Counted from the first letter of the stretch, positions 34,331 to 43,810 are shown. The stretch: 64,000 nt of DNA from Falsochrobactrum ovis (GCF_003259955.1 NZ_QLMK01000001.1:434001-498000); one strand, 5' to 3'. Numbers and translations are program-made. Notes: generated from the sequence alone by a model not told the origin.

Positions 34331-37329
34331 TGACCAATATGCGTATCCGCGAAAAAGGCCGGGTTAATCATTCAAAACAGGTTCGCTTCACATTCAACGG
34401 CAAGCCCTATACCGGGTTAGAAGGCGATACGCTGGCTTCTGCCTTGCTGGCCAATGGTGAGCATCTGGCCGGTCGTTCGTTCAAATATCACCGTCCCCGT
34501 GGTATTCTCACGGCCGGTTCTGAAGAGCCCAATGCATTGATGGGCGTCTCGCGTGGTGGCGGGCGTTACGAGCCTAATACCCGTGCAACCATGATTGAGC
34601 TTTATGATGGTTTGAAAGTGGAAAGCCAAAATCACTGGCCATCGCTCAAACACGATATTGGCGCGGTCAATGACGCGCTTTACATGTTTTTCTCGGCGGG
34701 CTTTTACTACAAAACCTTCATGTGGCCGAGAAGTTTCTGGAAAAAGGTTTATGAACCTTTCATCCGTGGGGCTGCCGGCCTTGGCAAATCCCCTTCCGAG
34801 CCTGACCCAGATACTTATGCAAGCCGGTATGCCCATTGCGATGTGCTTGTCATAGGCGCAGGCCCTGCCGGTATTGCAGCTGCGCTTGAAGCGGCAAAAA
34901 GCGGTGCTAAAGTGATGCTGGTTGATGAGCAGGCCGAAATGGGCGGCTCGCTTCTTTCAGAACCGGAACCTCTGATCAATGGCCGTACGACTTCTGATTG
35001 GCTCAAAACCTCGCTGGAGCAACTGACTTCGCTCCCCAATGTGACTTTGCTGCCGCGCACCACCGCAATCGGCTATTACCATCAGAATATGGTCGGTCTT
35101 TGCGAGCGCTTGACCGATCATCTGGCACAGCCGCAGAGCAATGCGGCTCGCGAGCGCATGTGGCGCGTGCGCGCACAACAAGTCGTGTTGGCACAGGGCG
35201 CTATCGAAAAACCGCTGGTTTTTGCTGGTAATGACCGCCCCGGCGTTATGCTGGCTGGCTCCGCCCGTACCTATCTTAACCGCTATGGTGTGAAGGTCGG
35301 CAACCGCGCTGTCGTGGTTACTTCGCATGATTCAGCTTGGCTTTCGGCTTTCGATCTCGCTGGTGCCGGGGTCAAAATTGCCGCAATCATCGATGTGCGT
35401 GAAAAAGTTTCTGATAGCTTACTCAACCGCGCTAAAATGCTCGGTATAGAAACCCTTATAGGCTGGACCGTAACCGGCACAACGGGGCGTTTGCGTGTTT
35501 CTTCCGTTCGTGCAAACCCGGTGCAGGGCGGATCTGTGGGCGCTGCCCGAAATATTGATTGCGATGTGCTTCTTATGTCGGGCGGCTGGAATCCGAGCGT
35601 TCATCTCTTCTCCCACACCAAGGGCAAACTGATCTGGGATGAAGAACAGCAATTTTATCTTCCCGGCGAGCCAACAGAGGAAACCCGCTGCGCGGGCGCT
35701 GGAAACGGGAAATTTGATCTTCAGGCAGCCTTGCGTGAAGGTGCCGAAAGTGGCGCAAAAGCTGCAACGGATGCAGGTTTTGCAGCAAAAGCAGATGAAT
35801 ATGCGGTCGCGGGGGATTTTATCTGTCAGGGTGTGAGCTGTCGCGAATTGCCGACCGATCGCGATCCAGGCAAGGCCAAAGCCTTTATCGATTTCCAAAA
35901 CGATGTCATGGCCAAGGATATTCGCCTTGCAGTGCGCGAAGGCTTCCATTCGATTGAGCATATTAAGCGTTATACGACAACGGGTATGGCGACCGATCAG
36001 GGCAAGACCTCCAACATTAATGGCTTGGCCATTGCGTCTGATGCTTTAAACCGCCCGGCACCCCAAGTGGGCCTGACGACCTTCAGACCGCCCTATACGC
36101 CGACCACTTTCGGTGCATTCTGCGGATATAGCCGTGGCAAAATGTTTGATGTGCTGCGCAAAACGCCAATTGATCCATGGGCCGAGCAACATGGTGCCGT
36201 GTTCGAACCAGTTTCGCTATGGCGCCGTGCTTGGTATTTCCCCAAGGCTGGCGAAGACATTCACAAAGCAGTGGCGCGTGAATGCAAGGCGGTGCGGGAA
36301 TCGCTTGGCATTTTTGATGCCTCGACCTTGGGCAAAATCGAAATTGTCGGCTCGGATGCTGCGGAATTTATGAACCGCATGTATACCAATCCGTGGACCA
36401 AACTTGGCGTTGGTCGCTGTCGTTATGGCGTGATGTTGGGTGAAGACGGATATATTCGCGACGATGGCGTGGTTGGCCGACTGGCTCAAGATCGTTTTCA
36501 CGTGACCACCACCACGGGCGGCGCTGCCAGCGTGCTTAATATGATGGAGGATTATCTCCAGACCGAATGGCCCGATCTTCGCGTGTCGCTGACCTCAACA
36601 ACTGAGCAATGGGCGGTTGTCGCCGTTAATGGTCCGAATGCCCGTAAGCTGATTGAGCCAATGGTTGAAGGCGTTGACCTTTCCGACGAAGCATTTCCCC
36701 ATATGTCGGTGGCAGAATGCAAGATTCTCGGTGTCCCAGGTCGCCTATTCCGCATGAGTTTCAGTGGTGAACTGGGTTTTGAAGTCAATGTCCCCGCACG
36801 CTATGGTCTGGCGCTGTGGAAAGCGCTTTGGGAAGCCGGGCAAAAATATAATATCACCGCTTACGGCACCGAAACCATGCACGTATTGCGTGCTGAAAAA
36901 GGTTTCATCATCGTCGGTCAAGACACTGACGGAACCGTAACCCCCGACGACGCAGGGCTGGGCTGGGCGATCGGCAAGCTCAAGCCTGATTTCGTCGGCA
37001 AGCGCTCTCTGTCCCGCCCTGATTTGGTGAAGAAAGATCGCAAGCATCTTGTTGGCCTTTTGACCAAGAATCCGAAAACCGTGCTAGAAGAGGGCGCGCA
37101 GATTGTGGCCGATCCAAATCAACCCATACCGATGAAAATGCTCGGCCATGTCACATCATCCTATTGGAGTGAAACTGTGGGTCGCTCCATCGCCATGGCA
37201 CTTGTTTCTGGCGGCAAAGATCGCATGGGCGAGACGCTTTATATCCCGATGGGCAATAATCAAGTGATTGAAGCCGTTGTCAGCGGCACATCATTCTATG
37301 ATCCCGAAGGCAAAAAACTGAACGGATAA
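34330..37329 (+). CDS. soxA: Sarcosine oxidase subunit alpha SoxA
   Basis: The large subunit, 999 residues. Domains in order: an N-terminal ferredoxin-like fold (about 15-95, KHYTGL-like PYTGLEGDTLASALLANGE and SFKYHRPRGILTAGSEEPNALM); an NAD-binding/disulfide-reductase-like region (about 170-500) beginning DVLVIGAGPAGIAAALEAAKSG; and a C-terminal GcvT-like tetrahydrofolate-binding domain (about 600-990) with MYTNPWTKLGVGRCRYGVML. The subunit channels the methylene group to tetrahydrofolate. Its ATG overlaps the soxD stop (TAATG). Full length, no anomalies. Confidence 0.96.
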   Translation: MTNMRIREKGRVNHSKQVRFTFNGKPYTGLEGDTLASALLANGEHLAGRSFKYHRPRGILTAGSEEPNALMGVSRGGGRYEPNTRATMIELYDGLKVESQNHWPSLKHDIGAVNDALYMFFSAGFYYKTFMWPRSFWKKVYEPFIRGAAGLGKSPSEPDPDTYASRYAHCDVLVIGAGPAGIAAALEAAKSGAKVMLVDEQAEMGGSLLSEPEPLINGRTTSDWLKTSLEQLTSLPNVTLLPRTTAIGYYHQNMVGLCERLTDHLAQPQSNAARERMWRVRAQQVVLAQGAIEKPLVFAGNDRPGVMLAGSARTYLNRYGVKVGNRAVVVTSHDSAWLSAFDLAGAGVKIAAIIDVREKVSDSLLNRAKMLGIETLIGWTVTGTTGRLRVSSVRANPVQGGSVGAARNIDCDVLLMSGGWNPSVHLFSHTKGKLIWDEEQQFYLPGEPTEETRCAGAGNGKFDLQAALREGAESGAKAATDAGFAAKADEYAVAGDFICQGVSCRELPTDRDPGKAKAFIDFQNDVMAKDIRLAVREGFHSIEHIKRYTTTGMATDQGKTSNINGLAIASDALNRPAPQVGLTTFRPPYTPTTFGAFCGYSRGKMFDVLRKTPIDPWAEQHGAVFEPVSLWRRAWYFPKAGEDIHKAVARECKAVRESLGIFDASTLGKIEIVGSDAAEFMNRMYTNPWTKLGVGRCRYGVMLGEDGYIRDDGVVGRLAQDRFHVTTTTGGAASVLNMMEDYLQTEWPDLRVSLTSTTEQWAVVAVNGPNARKLIEPMVEGVDLSDEAFPHMSVAECKILGVPGRLFRMSFSGELGFEVNVPARYGLALWKALWEAGQKYNITAYGTETMHVLRAEKGFIIVGQDTDGTVTPDDAGLGWAIGKLKPDFVGKRSLSRPDLVKKDRKHLVGLLTKNPKTVLEEGAQIVADPNQPIPMKMLGHVTSSYWSETVGRSIAMALVSGGKDRMGETLYIPMGNNQVIEAVVSGTSFYDPEGKKLNG

Positions 37330-37339
37330 GGATCACATC

Positions 37340-37894
37340 ATGTTGGAACAAACCCACCCTTATTCGGCCCGTCGCATCGCTGTCGCTGGACGAATTGCGG
37401 TCAACCCCGCACGGGATATGGCCCGTTTCATATTGCGATTTGCACCGGAAAAGCTCACTCAAGCCGAGAAAGCTTTAGGCGCGAAAATTCCATCCCAGAT
37501 TGGCCAGCTGATCAAAACCAACAATATTTCGGTTGCTTGTATTGGGCCTGACGAATTTTACATTTTGGCCGAGGAACGCGAAGGGCAGGGTATTGTTGCG
37601 TCTTTCGCCAAGCTTTATGAAACTGAGCCTCACAGCCTTGTTGAGGTCAGCCATCGCGAAACCGGAATTGATGTCTCTGGCAGTTCCGCTGAATGGTTGT
37701 TGAATGCCGCATCACCGCTTGATTTATCAAAAATGGAAGCGCCCGGCTGCGTGCGAACCATCTTTGACCGCGTGCAGATCATTTTGATTAAAATGGACGA
37801 AAACAACTACCGGATCGAAGTGTGGAATTCATTCGCCGATCACGTTTGGAATCTTCTGGAAGCAGCCAGTAACGAAGTTGCTCTTGGTCTCTAA
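37340..37894 (+). CDS. soxG: Sarcosine oxidase subunit gamma SoxG
   Basis: A 184-residue subunit completing the soxBDAG operon, 10 bp after soxA. It resembles the GcvT/YgfZ fold (VAVNPARDMARFILRF-like start, VEVSHRETGIDVSGSSAEWLLNAASPLDLSKM, YRIEVWNSFADHVWNLLEAA). It is the least conserved subunit; identification leans on position as well as on the SoxG-type WLLNAASPLDL segment. A clear terminator is not visible before the convergent IclR gene. Confidence 0.93.
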   Translation: MLEQTHPYSARRIAVAGRIAVNPARDMARFILRFAPEKLTQAEKALGAKIPSQIGQLIKTNNISVACIGPDEFYILAEEREGQGIVASFAKLYETEPHSLVEVSHRETGIDVSGSSAEWLLNAASPLDLSKMEAPGCVRTIFDRVQIILIKMDENNYRIEVWNSFADHVWNLLEAASNEVALGL

Positions 37895-37979
37895 GACTGA
37901 AGAGCTGAGCTGAAAATCCTGCGGACGGGAGGTTTATTTATATTTAAAGTGATAGCCCCACATATAAATTAGCCCGACG

Positions 37980-38753
37980 CTATGGAGTTTGGCTCAATTC
38001 CGCTCCTACTAATTTTGACAAGTCCCCAACCGTCTGCAAAAGGAGATTAATGGTCTGCGTTATATCCGGAGCGGTGGAGGGTTTGACGAGTGTTACAAAA
38101 GGACAAGTAAGCGCTGCGACGCATGAACCATCCGGACCAAGAATTGGCGCCGAAAGATTATAAACCCCGGCCACCTGGGCGCTGGGCATCATCTCATAAC
38201 CGCGCTCGCGGATCTGATCGAGCCTTTCGTAAAATTCATCATTAAGTTCAGGTTCTTCACCTTTTTTCCCGTGAGATGCGATCATCATTTCACGTTCCTC
38301 AGCCGAGCGAAACGCTAAAAGAACGTGGCCTGATCCCGTGTCAAATAAGCTGATATGCGATCCGACACGGATAGAAATTCCCCAGTAATCCGGGGCTTCC
38401 TGTTGGGCGATAACCACCACCGAACCGCGATCAAACACGACCAGCTGATTGGCCTGTTTAGAGCGCTCAGAAAATTCCCGCATCAAAGGCGTGGCAAAAG
38501 AAGCCAGCCGGCGCACGGGTGGATGAAGCTGGCCCAGCCCGAATAGCTTAAGCGTCAGCGAATAACGGTCCCCATCAAGCTTGGTAACATAGCCGCGTCT
38601 GACCAATCGATCGAGCATGCGGTAAAACTCATTGGGGCTACGGTCGAGATGTTTGGCAATTTCCGCCTGGCTCAGCCCACCATCAACGCTCGCTAGCAGT
38701 TCAAGAATATCCAATCCCTTATCAAGGGCAGGCGCGCGATAGCGATCATCCAT
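37980..38753 (-). CDS. IclR-family regulator divergent from L-fucose catabolic genes
   Basis: A 257-residue regulator with an N-terminal winged HTH (LDKGLDILELLASVDGGLSQAEIAKHLDRSPNEFYRMLDRLVRRGYV) and a C-terminal IclR effector domain (about 90-255, with VGSHISLFDTGSGHVLLAF and MMPSAQVAGVYNLSAPIL). The start at ATG 38753 has GGAGGG upstream; a longer frame to 38816 adds residues unlike the family. It faces the three fucose-pathway genes at 39.0-41.9 kb, and a perfect inverted repeat lies between them, so it is the likely local regulator. Confidence 0.9.
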   Translation of the reverse strand: MDDRYRAPALDKGLDILELLASVDGGLSQAEIAKHLDRSPNEFYRMLDRLVRRGYVTKLDGDRYSLTLKLFGLGQLHPPVRRLASFATPLMREFSERSKQANQLVVFDRGSVVVIAQQEAPDYWGISIRVGSHISLFDTGSGHVLLAFRSAEEREMMIASHGKKGEEPELNDEFYERLDQIRERGYEMMPSAQVAGVYNLSAPILGPDGSCVAALTCPFVTLVKPSTAPDITQTINLLLQTVGDLSKLVGAELSQTP

Positions 38754-38812
38754 AACTAAATTGCCCTCCAAAATTTTACACACTACAATATCATGCGTCA
38801 CAAGCATGCGCT

Positions 38813-38829
38813 TCAAGAATGTTTCTTGA
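38813..38829. promoter_or_regulatory. Perfect 7-3-7 inverted repeat, candidate IclR operator
   Basis: TCAAGAA-TGT-TTCTTGA lies 60 bp upstream of the IclR start and 190 bp upstream of the fucose genes. The AT-rich octamer TATAAATA occurs twice just to the right (near 38836 and 38855) and may include -10 boxes. Confidence 0.5.
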
Positions 38830-39017
38830 CCGCTTATAAATATTATGTTTGCATATAAATACCGAATTTACAATCGGGTGCCTATGGGGGATCGTTCGTG
38901 CTGGCGAGTGGGGGATGTTGATCGGTAGCATCTTTTCACAAACTTATTCTGTTGGGATTAGAATAGTTTCGCAAGAGACGTCGGCTCACATAAGCTCGTC
39001 GAAGAAAAGGCTTGAGA

Positions 39018-39752
39018 ATGGCGATACGTTTTGATGGTAAAACCGCATTGGTGACAGCGGCTGCGCAGGGTATTGGTCGGGCAAGCGCTCTGGCGTTTGC
39101 ACAGGCCGGTGCAAAAGTCTACGCGACTGATATTAATCTGGAGGCGTTAAAAGAAATCGAAGGCGTATCCGGCATTATTACCCGCAAGCTAAACGTGCTT
39201 GAGGACGATGAAGTCAACGCTCTCATTGCCGAGATTGGTAATGTTGACATTCTCTTCAACTGCGCCGGCGTTGTGCATGGCGGTAACATCCTTGAAATGA
39301 AGGATGAAGACCTCGATTTCGCGATCAATCTCAATATTCGCTCAATGATCCGTACGATCCGTGCGGTTCTTCCCGGCATGCTTGAGCGCAAAGACGGTTC
39401 AATTGTCAATATGGCTTCCGTGGCATCGAGCGTTAAAGGCGTTCCAAACCGCTTTGCTTATGGCGTGACCAAAGCTGCTGTTATTGGCCTCACAAAAGCA
39501 GTCGCTGCTGATTTCATCGGGCAGGGAATCCGCTGCAACGCGATTTGCCCCGGCACCGTTGAAAGCCCATCATTGCTGGCGCGACTGCGTGAGCAGGGTG
39601 ACTTTGAAGAGCAGCGGGCAGCTTTTATTGCTCGTCAGCCAATCGGCCGCCTTGGCCAGCCTGAAGAAATTGCAGACCTCGCTGTCTATTTAGCCGGCGC
39701 TACCTATACGTCCGGCCAGGCCTATAATATCGATGGCGGATGGACGATCTAA
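39018..39752 (+). CDS. SDR-family 2-keto-3-deoxy-L-fuconate dehydrogenase
   Basis: A 244-residue short-chain dehydrogenase: cofactor motif TAAAQGIGRASALAFAQAG with the acidic TDIN that selects NAD, the NCAG motif, and the catalytic serine and Y-x3-K in NMASVASSVKGVPNRFAYGVTKAA. The sequence resembles DHRS6-like enzymes and, with its place before an FAA-hydrolase-family gene and L-fuconate dehydratase, points to oxidation of 2-keto-3-deoxy-L-fuconate. Start at ATG 39018 chosen over an in-frame TTG at 39012. First gene of the fucose operon. Confidence 0.88.
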   Translation: MAIRFDGKTALVTAAAQGIGRASALAFAQAGAKVYATDINLEALKEIEGVSGIITRKLNVLEDDEVNALIAEIGNVDILFNCAGVVHGGNILEMKDEDLDFAINLNIRSMIRTIRAVLPGMLERKDGSIVNMASVASSVKGVPNRFAYGVTKAAVIGLTKAVAADFIGQGIRCNAICPGTVESPSLLARLREQGDFEEQRAAFIARQPIGRLGQPEEIADLAVYLAGATYTSGQAYNIDGGWTI

Positions 39753-39784
39753 ACCGCCAATCCTTTCGCAAGCAGGAGTAAGTT

Positions 39785-40630
39785 ATGAAGTTTCTTCGTT
39801 ATGGTGAAGTTGGTCAGGAAAAGCCGGGTATACTAGATGCCGAAGGCAATATCCGCGATTTGTCTGCACATATAAGCGATCTTTCTGGCGCGGCTCTCGC
39901 TCCCGAAGCACTGGCCAAGCTCAGCGAGCTTGATGTCAATTCGCTGCCAAAGGTTGAAGGCAATCCGCGCCTTGGTCCATGCGTCGCTGGCACAGGCAAA
40001 TTCATCTGCGTCGGCCTCAACTATGCTGACCACGCCGCCGAATCCGGCATGGCAGTTCCGCCAGAGCCTGTCATTTTCATGAAGGCCACTTCTGCCATTG
40101 TTGGCCCGAATGATGATCTGATCATCCCACGCGGTTCGGAAAAGACCGACTGGGAAGTTGAGCTGGGCATTGTTATCGGCAAGACCGCCAAATATGTCAG
40201 CGAAGAAGATGCACTCGATTATGTAGCAGGCTATTGCACCGTCCATGATGTTTCCGAGCGTGCGTTCCAGACAGAGCGCGCTGGCCAGTGGACCAAGGGC
40301 AAATCCTGCGACACTTTCGGCCCCACCGGCCCATGGTTGGTGACCAAGGATGAAGTTGCTGATCCTCAGGATCTGAAAATGTGGCTCAAGGTCAATGGTG
40401 AAACCATGCAGGACGGCTCCACCAAGACCATGGTCTATGGCGTGCGTCATCTGGTTTCTTATCTTTCGCAATTTATGTCGCTTCAGCCGGGTGATATTAT
40501 TTCCACAGGCACACCTCCAGGTGTTGGCATGGGCATGAACCCACAGCGCTACCTCAAGGCGGGTGACGTGGTCGAACTGGGCATCGAAGGCCTCGGCACG
40601 CAAAAGCAAAACGTGCGCGCCGACATCTGA
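39785..40630 (+). CDS. Fumarylacetoacetate-hydrolase-family enzyme of L-fucose breakdown
   Basis: A 281-residue FAH-fold hydrolase. Family marks: KFICVGLNYADHAAESG, PVIFMKATSAIVGPNDDLIIPR, the metal-binding DWEVELGIVIGK, and GDIISTGTPPGVGMG near the end. In this operon it probably cleaves 2,4-diketo-3-deoxy-L-fuconate to pyruvate and lactate, the last step of the non-phosphorylating route. Reaction assigned from context; the fold assignment is firm. It follows the dehydrogenase by 32 bp, behind AGGAG. Confidence 0.88.
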   Translation: MKFLRYGEVGQEKPGILDAEGNIRDLSAHISDLSGAALAPEALAKLSELDVNSLPKVEGNPRLGPCVAGTGKFICVGLNYADHAAESGMAVPPEPVIFMKATSAIVGPNDDLIIPRGSEKTDWEVELGIVIGKTAKYVSEEDALDYVAGYCTVHDVSERAFQTERAGQWTKGKSCDTFGPTGPWLVTKDEVADPQDLKMWLKVNGETMQDGSTKTMVYGVRHLVSYLSQFMSLQPGDIISTGTPPGVGMGMNPQRYLKAGDVVELGIEGLGTQKQNVRADI

Positions 40631-40643
40631 ACACGGAAATAAT

Positions 40644-41921
40644 ATGACAAAAATCACTGATCTGCGGGTCTTTGACCTACGGTTTCCGACCTCGCAAAGC
40701 CTTGATGGTTCGGACGCAATGAATCCGGACCCGGACTATTCAGCGGCCTATGTCATCCTTGATACGGATGACGAGGCCCTGAAAGGCCACGGGCTGACCT
40801 TCACCATTGGTCGTGGCAACGATATTTGCTGTCAGGCAATTCTCGCCATGCGCCATTTGGTCGTTGGGGTCGATCTTGAGACCGTTCGCAGTGCGCCAGG
40901 CAAGTTCTGGCGTCATCTGACCAGCGACAGCCAGTTACGCTGGATCGGGCCTGAAAAGGGCGCGATGCATTTGGCCACCGGTGCAGTTGTCAATGCGTTC
41001 TGGGATCTTCTGGCCAAACAGTCCGGCAAGCCGGTCTGGAAATTGGTATCAGAAATGTCTCCGGAAGAGATCGCTGACATCGTCGATTATCGCTATATCA
41101 CCGATGTGCTGACCCGCGATGAGGCGGTCGAAATATTGCGCAAGGCAGAAGCCGGTAAGGCCGAACGTATCGCTAAACTCGAAAGCGAAGGCTATCCCTG
41201 CTACACGACCTCGGCTGGCTGGTTGGGCTATGATGATGAGAAGCTCCGTCGTCTTTGCCAAGAGGCAATTGATGAAGGCTTCAACCACGTCAAAATGAAG
41301 GTGGGCCGTGATTTGGAAGACGATATTCGTCGTCTGACAATCGCGCGCGAAGTCATCGGGCCAGATCGTTATCTGATGATCGATGCCAATCAGGTCTGGG
41401 AAGTCGATGAGGCAATCGAGTGGGTCAATAAATTGGCCTTCTCAAAGCCTTTCTTCATTGAAGAACCGACCAGCCCGGACGATGTTGCAGGCCACCGCAA
41501 GATTCGCGAAGCCATCGGCGACGTGAAAGTTGCAACCGGTGAAATGTGCCAGAACCGCATCATGTTCAAGCAGTTCATCGCGGAAGGTGCAATCGATATC
41601 GTACAGATTGATTCCTGCCGCATGGGTGGTCTGAATGAAGTGCTGGCCGTCTTGCTGATTGCTGCAAAATACAACAAGCCCGTCTGGCCGCATGCCGGTG
41701 GCGTTGGCTTGTGTGAATATGTTCAGCATTTGTCGATGATCGATTATGTGGCCGTTTCCGGTACCAAGGAAGGTCGCGTGATCGAATATGTCGATCATCT
41801 GCATGAGCATTTCATTGATCCTTGCGTGATCAAGGACGCAGCCTATATGCCGCCCTCGCTTCCTGGTTTCTCAATCGAGATGAAGCCGGAATCGATCGAA
41901 GAATATACGTTCAAGGGTTAA
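40644..41921 (+). CDS. L-fuconate dehydratase
   Basis: A 425-residue enolase-superfamily enzyme removing water from L-fuconate. Recognised by LTSDSQLRWIGPEKGAMHLATGAVVNAFWDLLAKQSGKPVW, the catalytic lysine motif HVKMKVGRD, metal ligands in LMIDANQVW, FFIEEPTSPDD and ATGEMCQNR, and PHAGGVGLCEYVQHL. Start at ATG 40644 chosen: the longer frame from 40563 overlaps the FAH gene and adds non-family residues. A strong terminator follows, ending the operon. The first two pathway enzymes, L-fucose dehydrogenase and lactonase, are not here. Confidence 0.93.
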   Translation: MTKITDLRVFDLRFPTSQSLDGSDAMNPDPDYSAAYVILDTDDEALKGHGLTFTIGRGNDICCQAILAMRHLVVGVDLETVRSAPGKFWRHLTSDSQLRWIGPEKGAMHLATGAVVNAFWDLLAKQSGKPVWKLVSEMSPEEIADIVDYRYITDVLTRDEAVEILRKAEAGKAERIAKLESEGYPCYTTSAGWLGYDDEKLRRLCQEAIDEGFNHVKMKVGRDLEDDIRRLTIAREVIGPDRYLMIDANQVWEVDEAIEWVNKLAFSKPFFIEEPTSPDDVAGHRKIREAIGDVKVATGEMCQNRIMFKQFIAEGAIDIVQIDSCRMGGLNEVLAVLLIAAKYNKPVWPHAGGVGLCEYVQHLSMIDYVAVSGTKEGRVIEYVDHLHEHFIDPCVIKDAAYMPPSLPGFSIEMKPESIEEYTFKG

Positions 41922-41926
41922 AACCA

Positions 41927-41954
41927 ACGCCGCGCTGAAAAGCGCGGCGTTTTT
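41927..41954 (+). terminator. Rho-independent terminator of the fucose operon
   Basis: Arms ACGCCGCGCT and AGCGCGGCGT with a GAAA tetraloop are followed by TTTT, 5 bp after the stop. It also lies just beyond the convergent catalase gene. Confidence 0.93.
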
Positions 41955-41964
41955 CTATCAACTA

Positions 41965-42891
41965 TTATCTCGATTTCTGGTAAAGCTTTTCTGCGATTTC
42001 AAACATTTCTTCTGGCGCATAGTCCGGCGTAAAGGCAGATGGCTCACCGACAAGTTCTTGAATTTTGCCACCGTCAGGCATGCCTTCCACCACTTCCAAT
42101 TCACCAGGCGGATCATCCGGCAAAGCCTCTTCACCATTGGCCCATACGGACCTGATTTCTGCGTAATCACTTGGGCTGAAAGTATAGAGCCGGCGATGCG
42201 AGCCTTCAGCGAGGTATTTTTGGCATTCAGGAATATTGCCTAAGGGAATATTTGGTGTCGGCAACATTTTTTCCAGTTCCACACCGGTGAGCTTTTTGAT
42301 TGCAAGCGCATAGGCATGTGCATGAACTGATCCACGCACCAGCAAATATGCGCAGACTTCTCTACCAGTCGGGTCGGAAAGACTTTCATAAACGCGAAGC
42401 TTATGCAGCCTTGCACCGCATTCCAGATGAAAATTATGCAGAAGATCAAAGATTACATTGCCGCTGGTCGTGACATGATCTTTATTCCAGCTCATTCCAT
42501 TACTATCAACGGGCACGGCCCCACCGCCATGCGAATAAAAGGCCGCAGCAAGCCTTGTATCCTTCATTGCGTCATAAGGCGCATCGCTGACATCGGTCGG
42601 GCCAACCCTATCTGCGTCCGGTACATCTGGGCCATTATTAAGCATAGCCACGCCATTACTGACCAGTTCAACATGGCCCAGCTCCTCAGCGGTAATCGCG
42701 GCAACGAGGCTATAAAAAGGCCGGAGTTTACTTTTAGATCTGAAATTGAAACTCTGAAACAGATAGTTATTTAGCGTGGACATTTCGCCATATTTACCGC
42801 CCAGCAATTCCTGTAGGGCAGCACCAGCATTCGGGTCCTGCCGGGTCGGCGGCGGGAGTTCAATTTGTAGCTTATCGACGCGCAAGAACAT
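41965..42891 (-). CDS. Manganese catalase
   Basis: A 308-residue non-heme catalase that removes hydrogen peroxide with a di-manganese centre. The ferritin-like four-helix bundle carries the expected glutamates and histidines (ITAEELGHVELVSNGVAML; NVIFDLLHNFHLECGARLHKLRVYE; LLVRGSVHAHAYALAIKKLTG), followed by the C-terminal arm. It stands alone between the fucose operon and a class II aldolase gene, the latter transcribed the same way 178 bp upstream. A nearby source of peroxide is the sarcosine oxidase, though no co-regulation is evident. Confidence 0.92.
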   Translation of the reverse strand: MFLRVDKLQIELPPPTRQDPNAGAALQELLGGKYGEMSTLNNYLFQSFNFRSKSKLRPFYSLVAAITAEELGHVELVSNGVAMLNNGPDVPDADRVGPTDVSDAPYDAMKDTRLAAAFYSHGGGAVPVDSNGMSWNKDHVTTSGNVIFDLLHNFHLECGARLHKLRVYESLSDPTGREVCAYLLVRGSVHAHAYALAIKKLTGVELEKMLPTPNIPLGNIPECQKYLAEGSHRRLYTFSPSDYAEIRSVWANGEEALPDDPPGELEVVEGMPDGGKIQELVGEPSAFTPDYAPEEMFEIAEKLYQKSR

Positions 42892-43069
42892 GGGATCAAC
42901 CTTCGGTTTGAGACCCCCCGACTGCTGCCTAACCTCAATCTAGCGTCATGGTTCCAAGTTTAATGTAAATTGGTTCAATTGTTGAACGGGCAGTGTTTAA
43001 CCTGTTCACTCTTGACACAAATGCGCAGAAAGTGAGATCGGCGCGCAGTCTGCGTTACCAAACCGCAGC

Positions 43070-43738
43070 TCACTCTGTGTCGGGCTTTCTTTCCTGAACA
43101 CCATAGGATGCAAAGTTGCGTGCTGTGCGCTCAATCTCTTCATCAGAAAGAATATGCGCTCCGCCAATGAGCTCTGCGTGGTAATATTGATCGGCCAAAG
43201 CTTCCAGTTCATGCGCCAACCACAATGCGCGAGTTAATGTATCGGCACAAACCACCATGCCATGATTGGCCATCAGACAACCTTGTCTTCCTTCAAGAGC
43301 GTTAATGATATTTCGTGAGAGCTCCGACGTTCCATAGGTCGCATAATCAGCAACCCGAATATCAGGGCCACCAAAGGCTGCAATCATATAGTGAACCGCG
43401 GGGATCGGTTTGCGTGCGACAGCAAGGATGGTAGAAAACCGCGCATGGGTGTGAACCACAGCATTCATTTCTGGCCTGGCGCGCAGAATATCGCGATGAA
43501 ACGGCCATTCTACCGATGGGTTTTTGGGGCCTTCAAAAGCTCCGCTTTCATCATCAATACGCATTTTGGCAATCATATTTGGCGTCATCTGATCATAGGG
43601 AATGGCTGAGGGCGTAATCAGCATCTGATCGCCCATACGAAGCGATATATTCCCCGACGCGCCGCGATTAAGGCCCGAGCGTGACATGGTAAGGCATCCA
43701 TCGATAATCGATTGGCGCAATTCATTTTCGTTGATCAT
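43070..43738 (-). CDS. Class II aldolase, L-fuculose-phosphate-aldolase-like
   Basis: A 222-residue zinc aldolase/epimerase of the AraD/FucA family. Zinc ligands appear in VVHTHARFSTILAV and NHGMVVCADTL, the substrate glycine-rich loop in GASGNISLRMGD, and PSVEWPFHRDILRARP is typical. ATG 43738 has an excellent GGAGGAATTG site. FucA proper cleaves fuculose-1-phosphate, yet no fucose isomerase or kinase is present and the neighbouring route is non-phosphorylating; another sugar-phosphate or alcohol substrate is possible. Confidence 0.88.
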   Translation of the reverse strand: MINENELRQSIIDGCLTMSRSGLNRGASGNISLRMGDQMLITPSAIPYDQMTPNMIAKMRIDDESGAFEGPKNPSVEWPFHRDILRARPEMNAVVHTHARFSTILAVARKPIPAVHYMIAAFGGPDIRVADYATYGTSELSRNIINALEGRQGCLMANHGMVVCADTLTRALWLAHELEALADQYYHAELIGGAHILSDEEIERTARNFASYGVQERKPDTE

Positions 43739-43773
43739 CAATTCCTCCACCGTCGAGCACGCGCTCACCTACC

Positions 43774-43810
43774 ATTCATCGATGAATTTCTCTGCAGCCT
43801 TTTGGCTGCA
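43774..43810. promoter_or_regulatory. Palindrome and hairpin upstream of the class II aldolase gene
   Basis: A 14-bp palindrome (ATTCATC and complement, 43774-43787) lies 36 bp before the ATG, and a hairpin TGCAGCC-TTTT-GGCTGCA follows at 43793-43810. Either may be an operator; no regulator is known. Confidence 0.35.

Noticed and set aside
39833-40657. Open frame of 274 codons on the minus strand
   Set aside because: Antisense to the FAH-family gene, which has all expected motifs and a ribosome-binding site.
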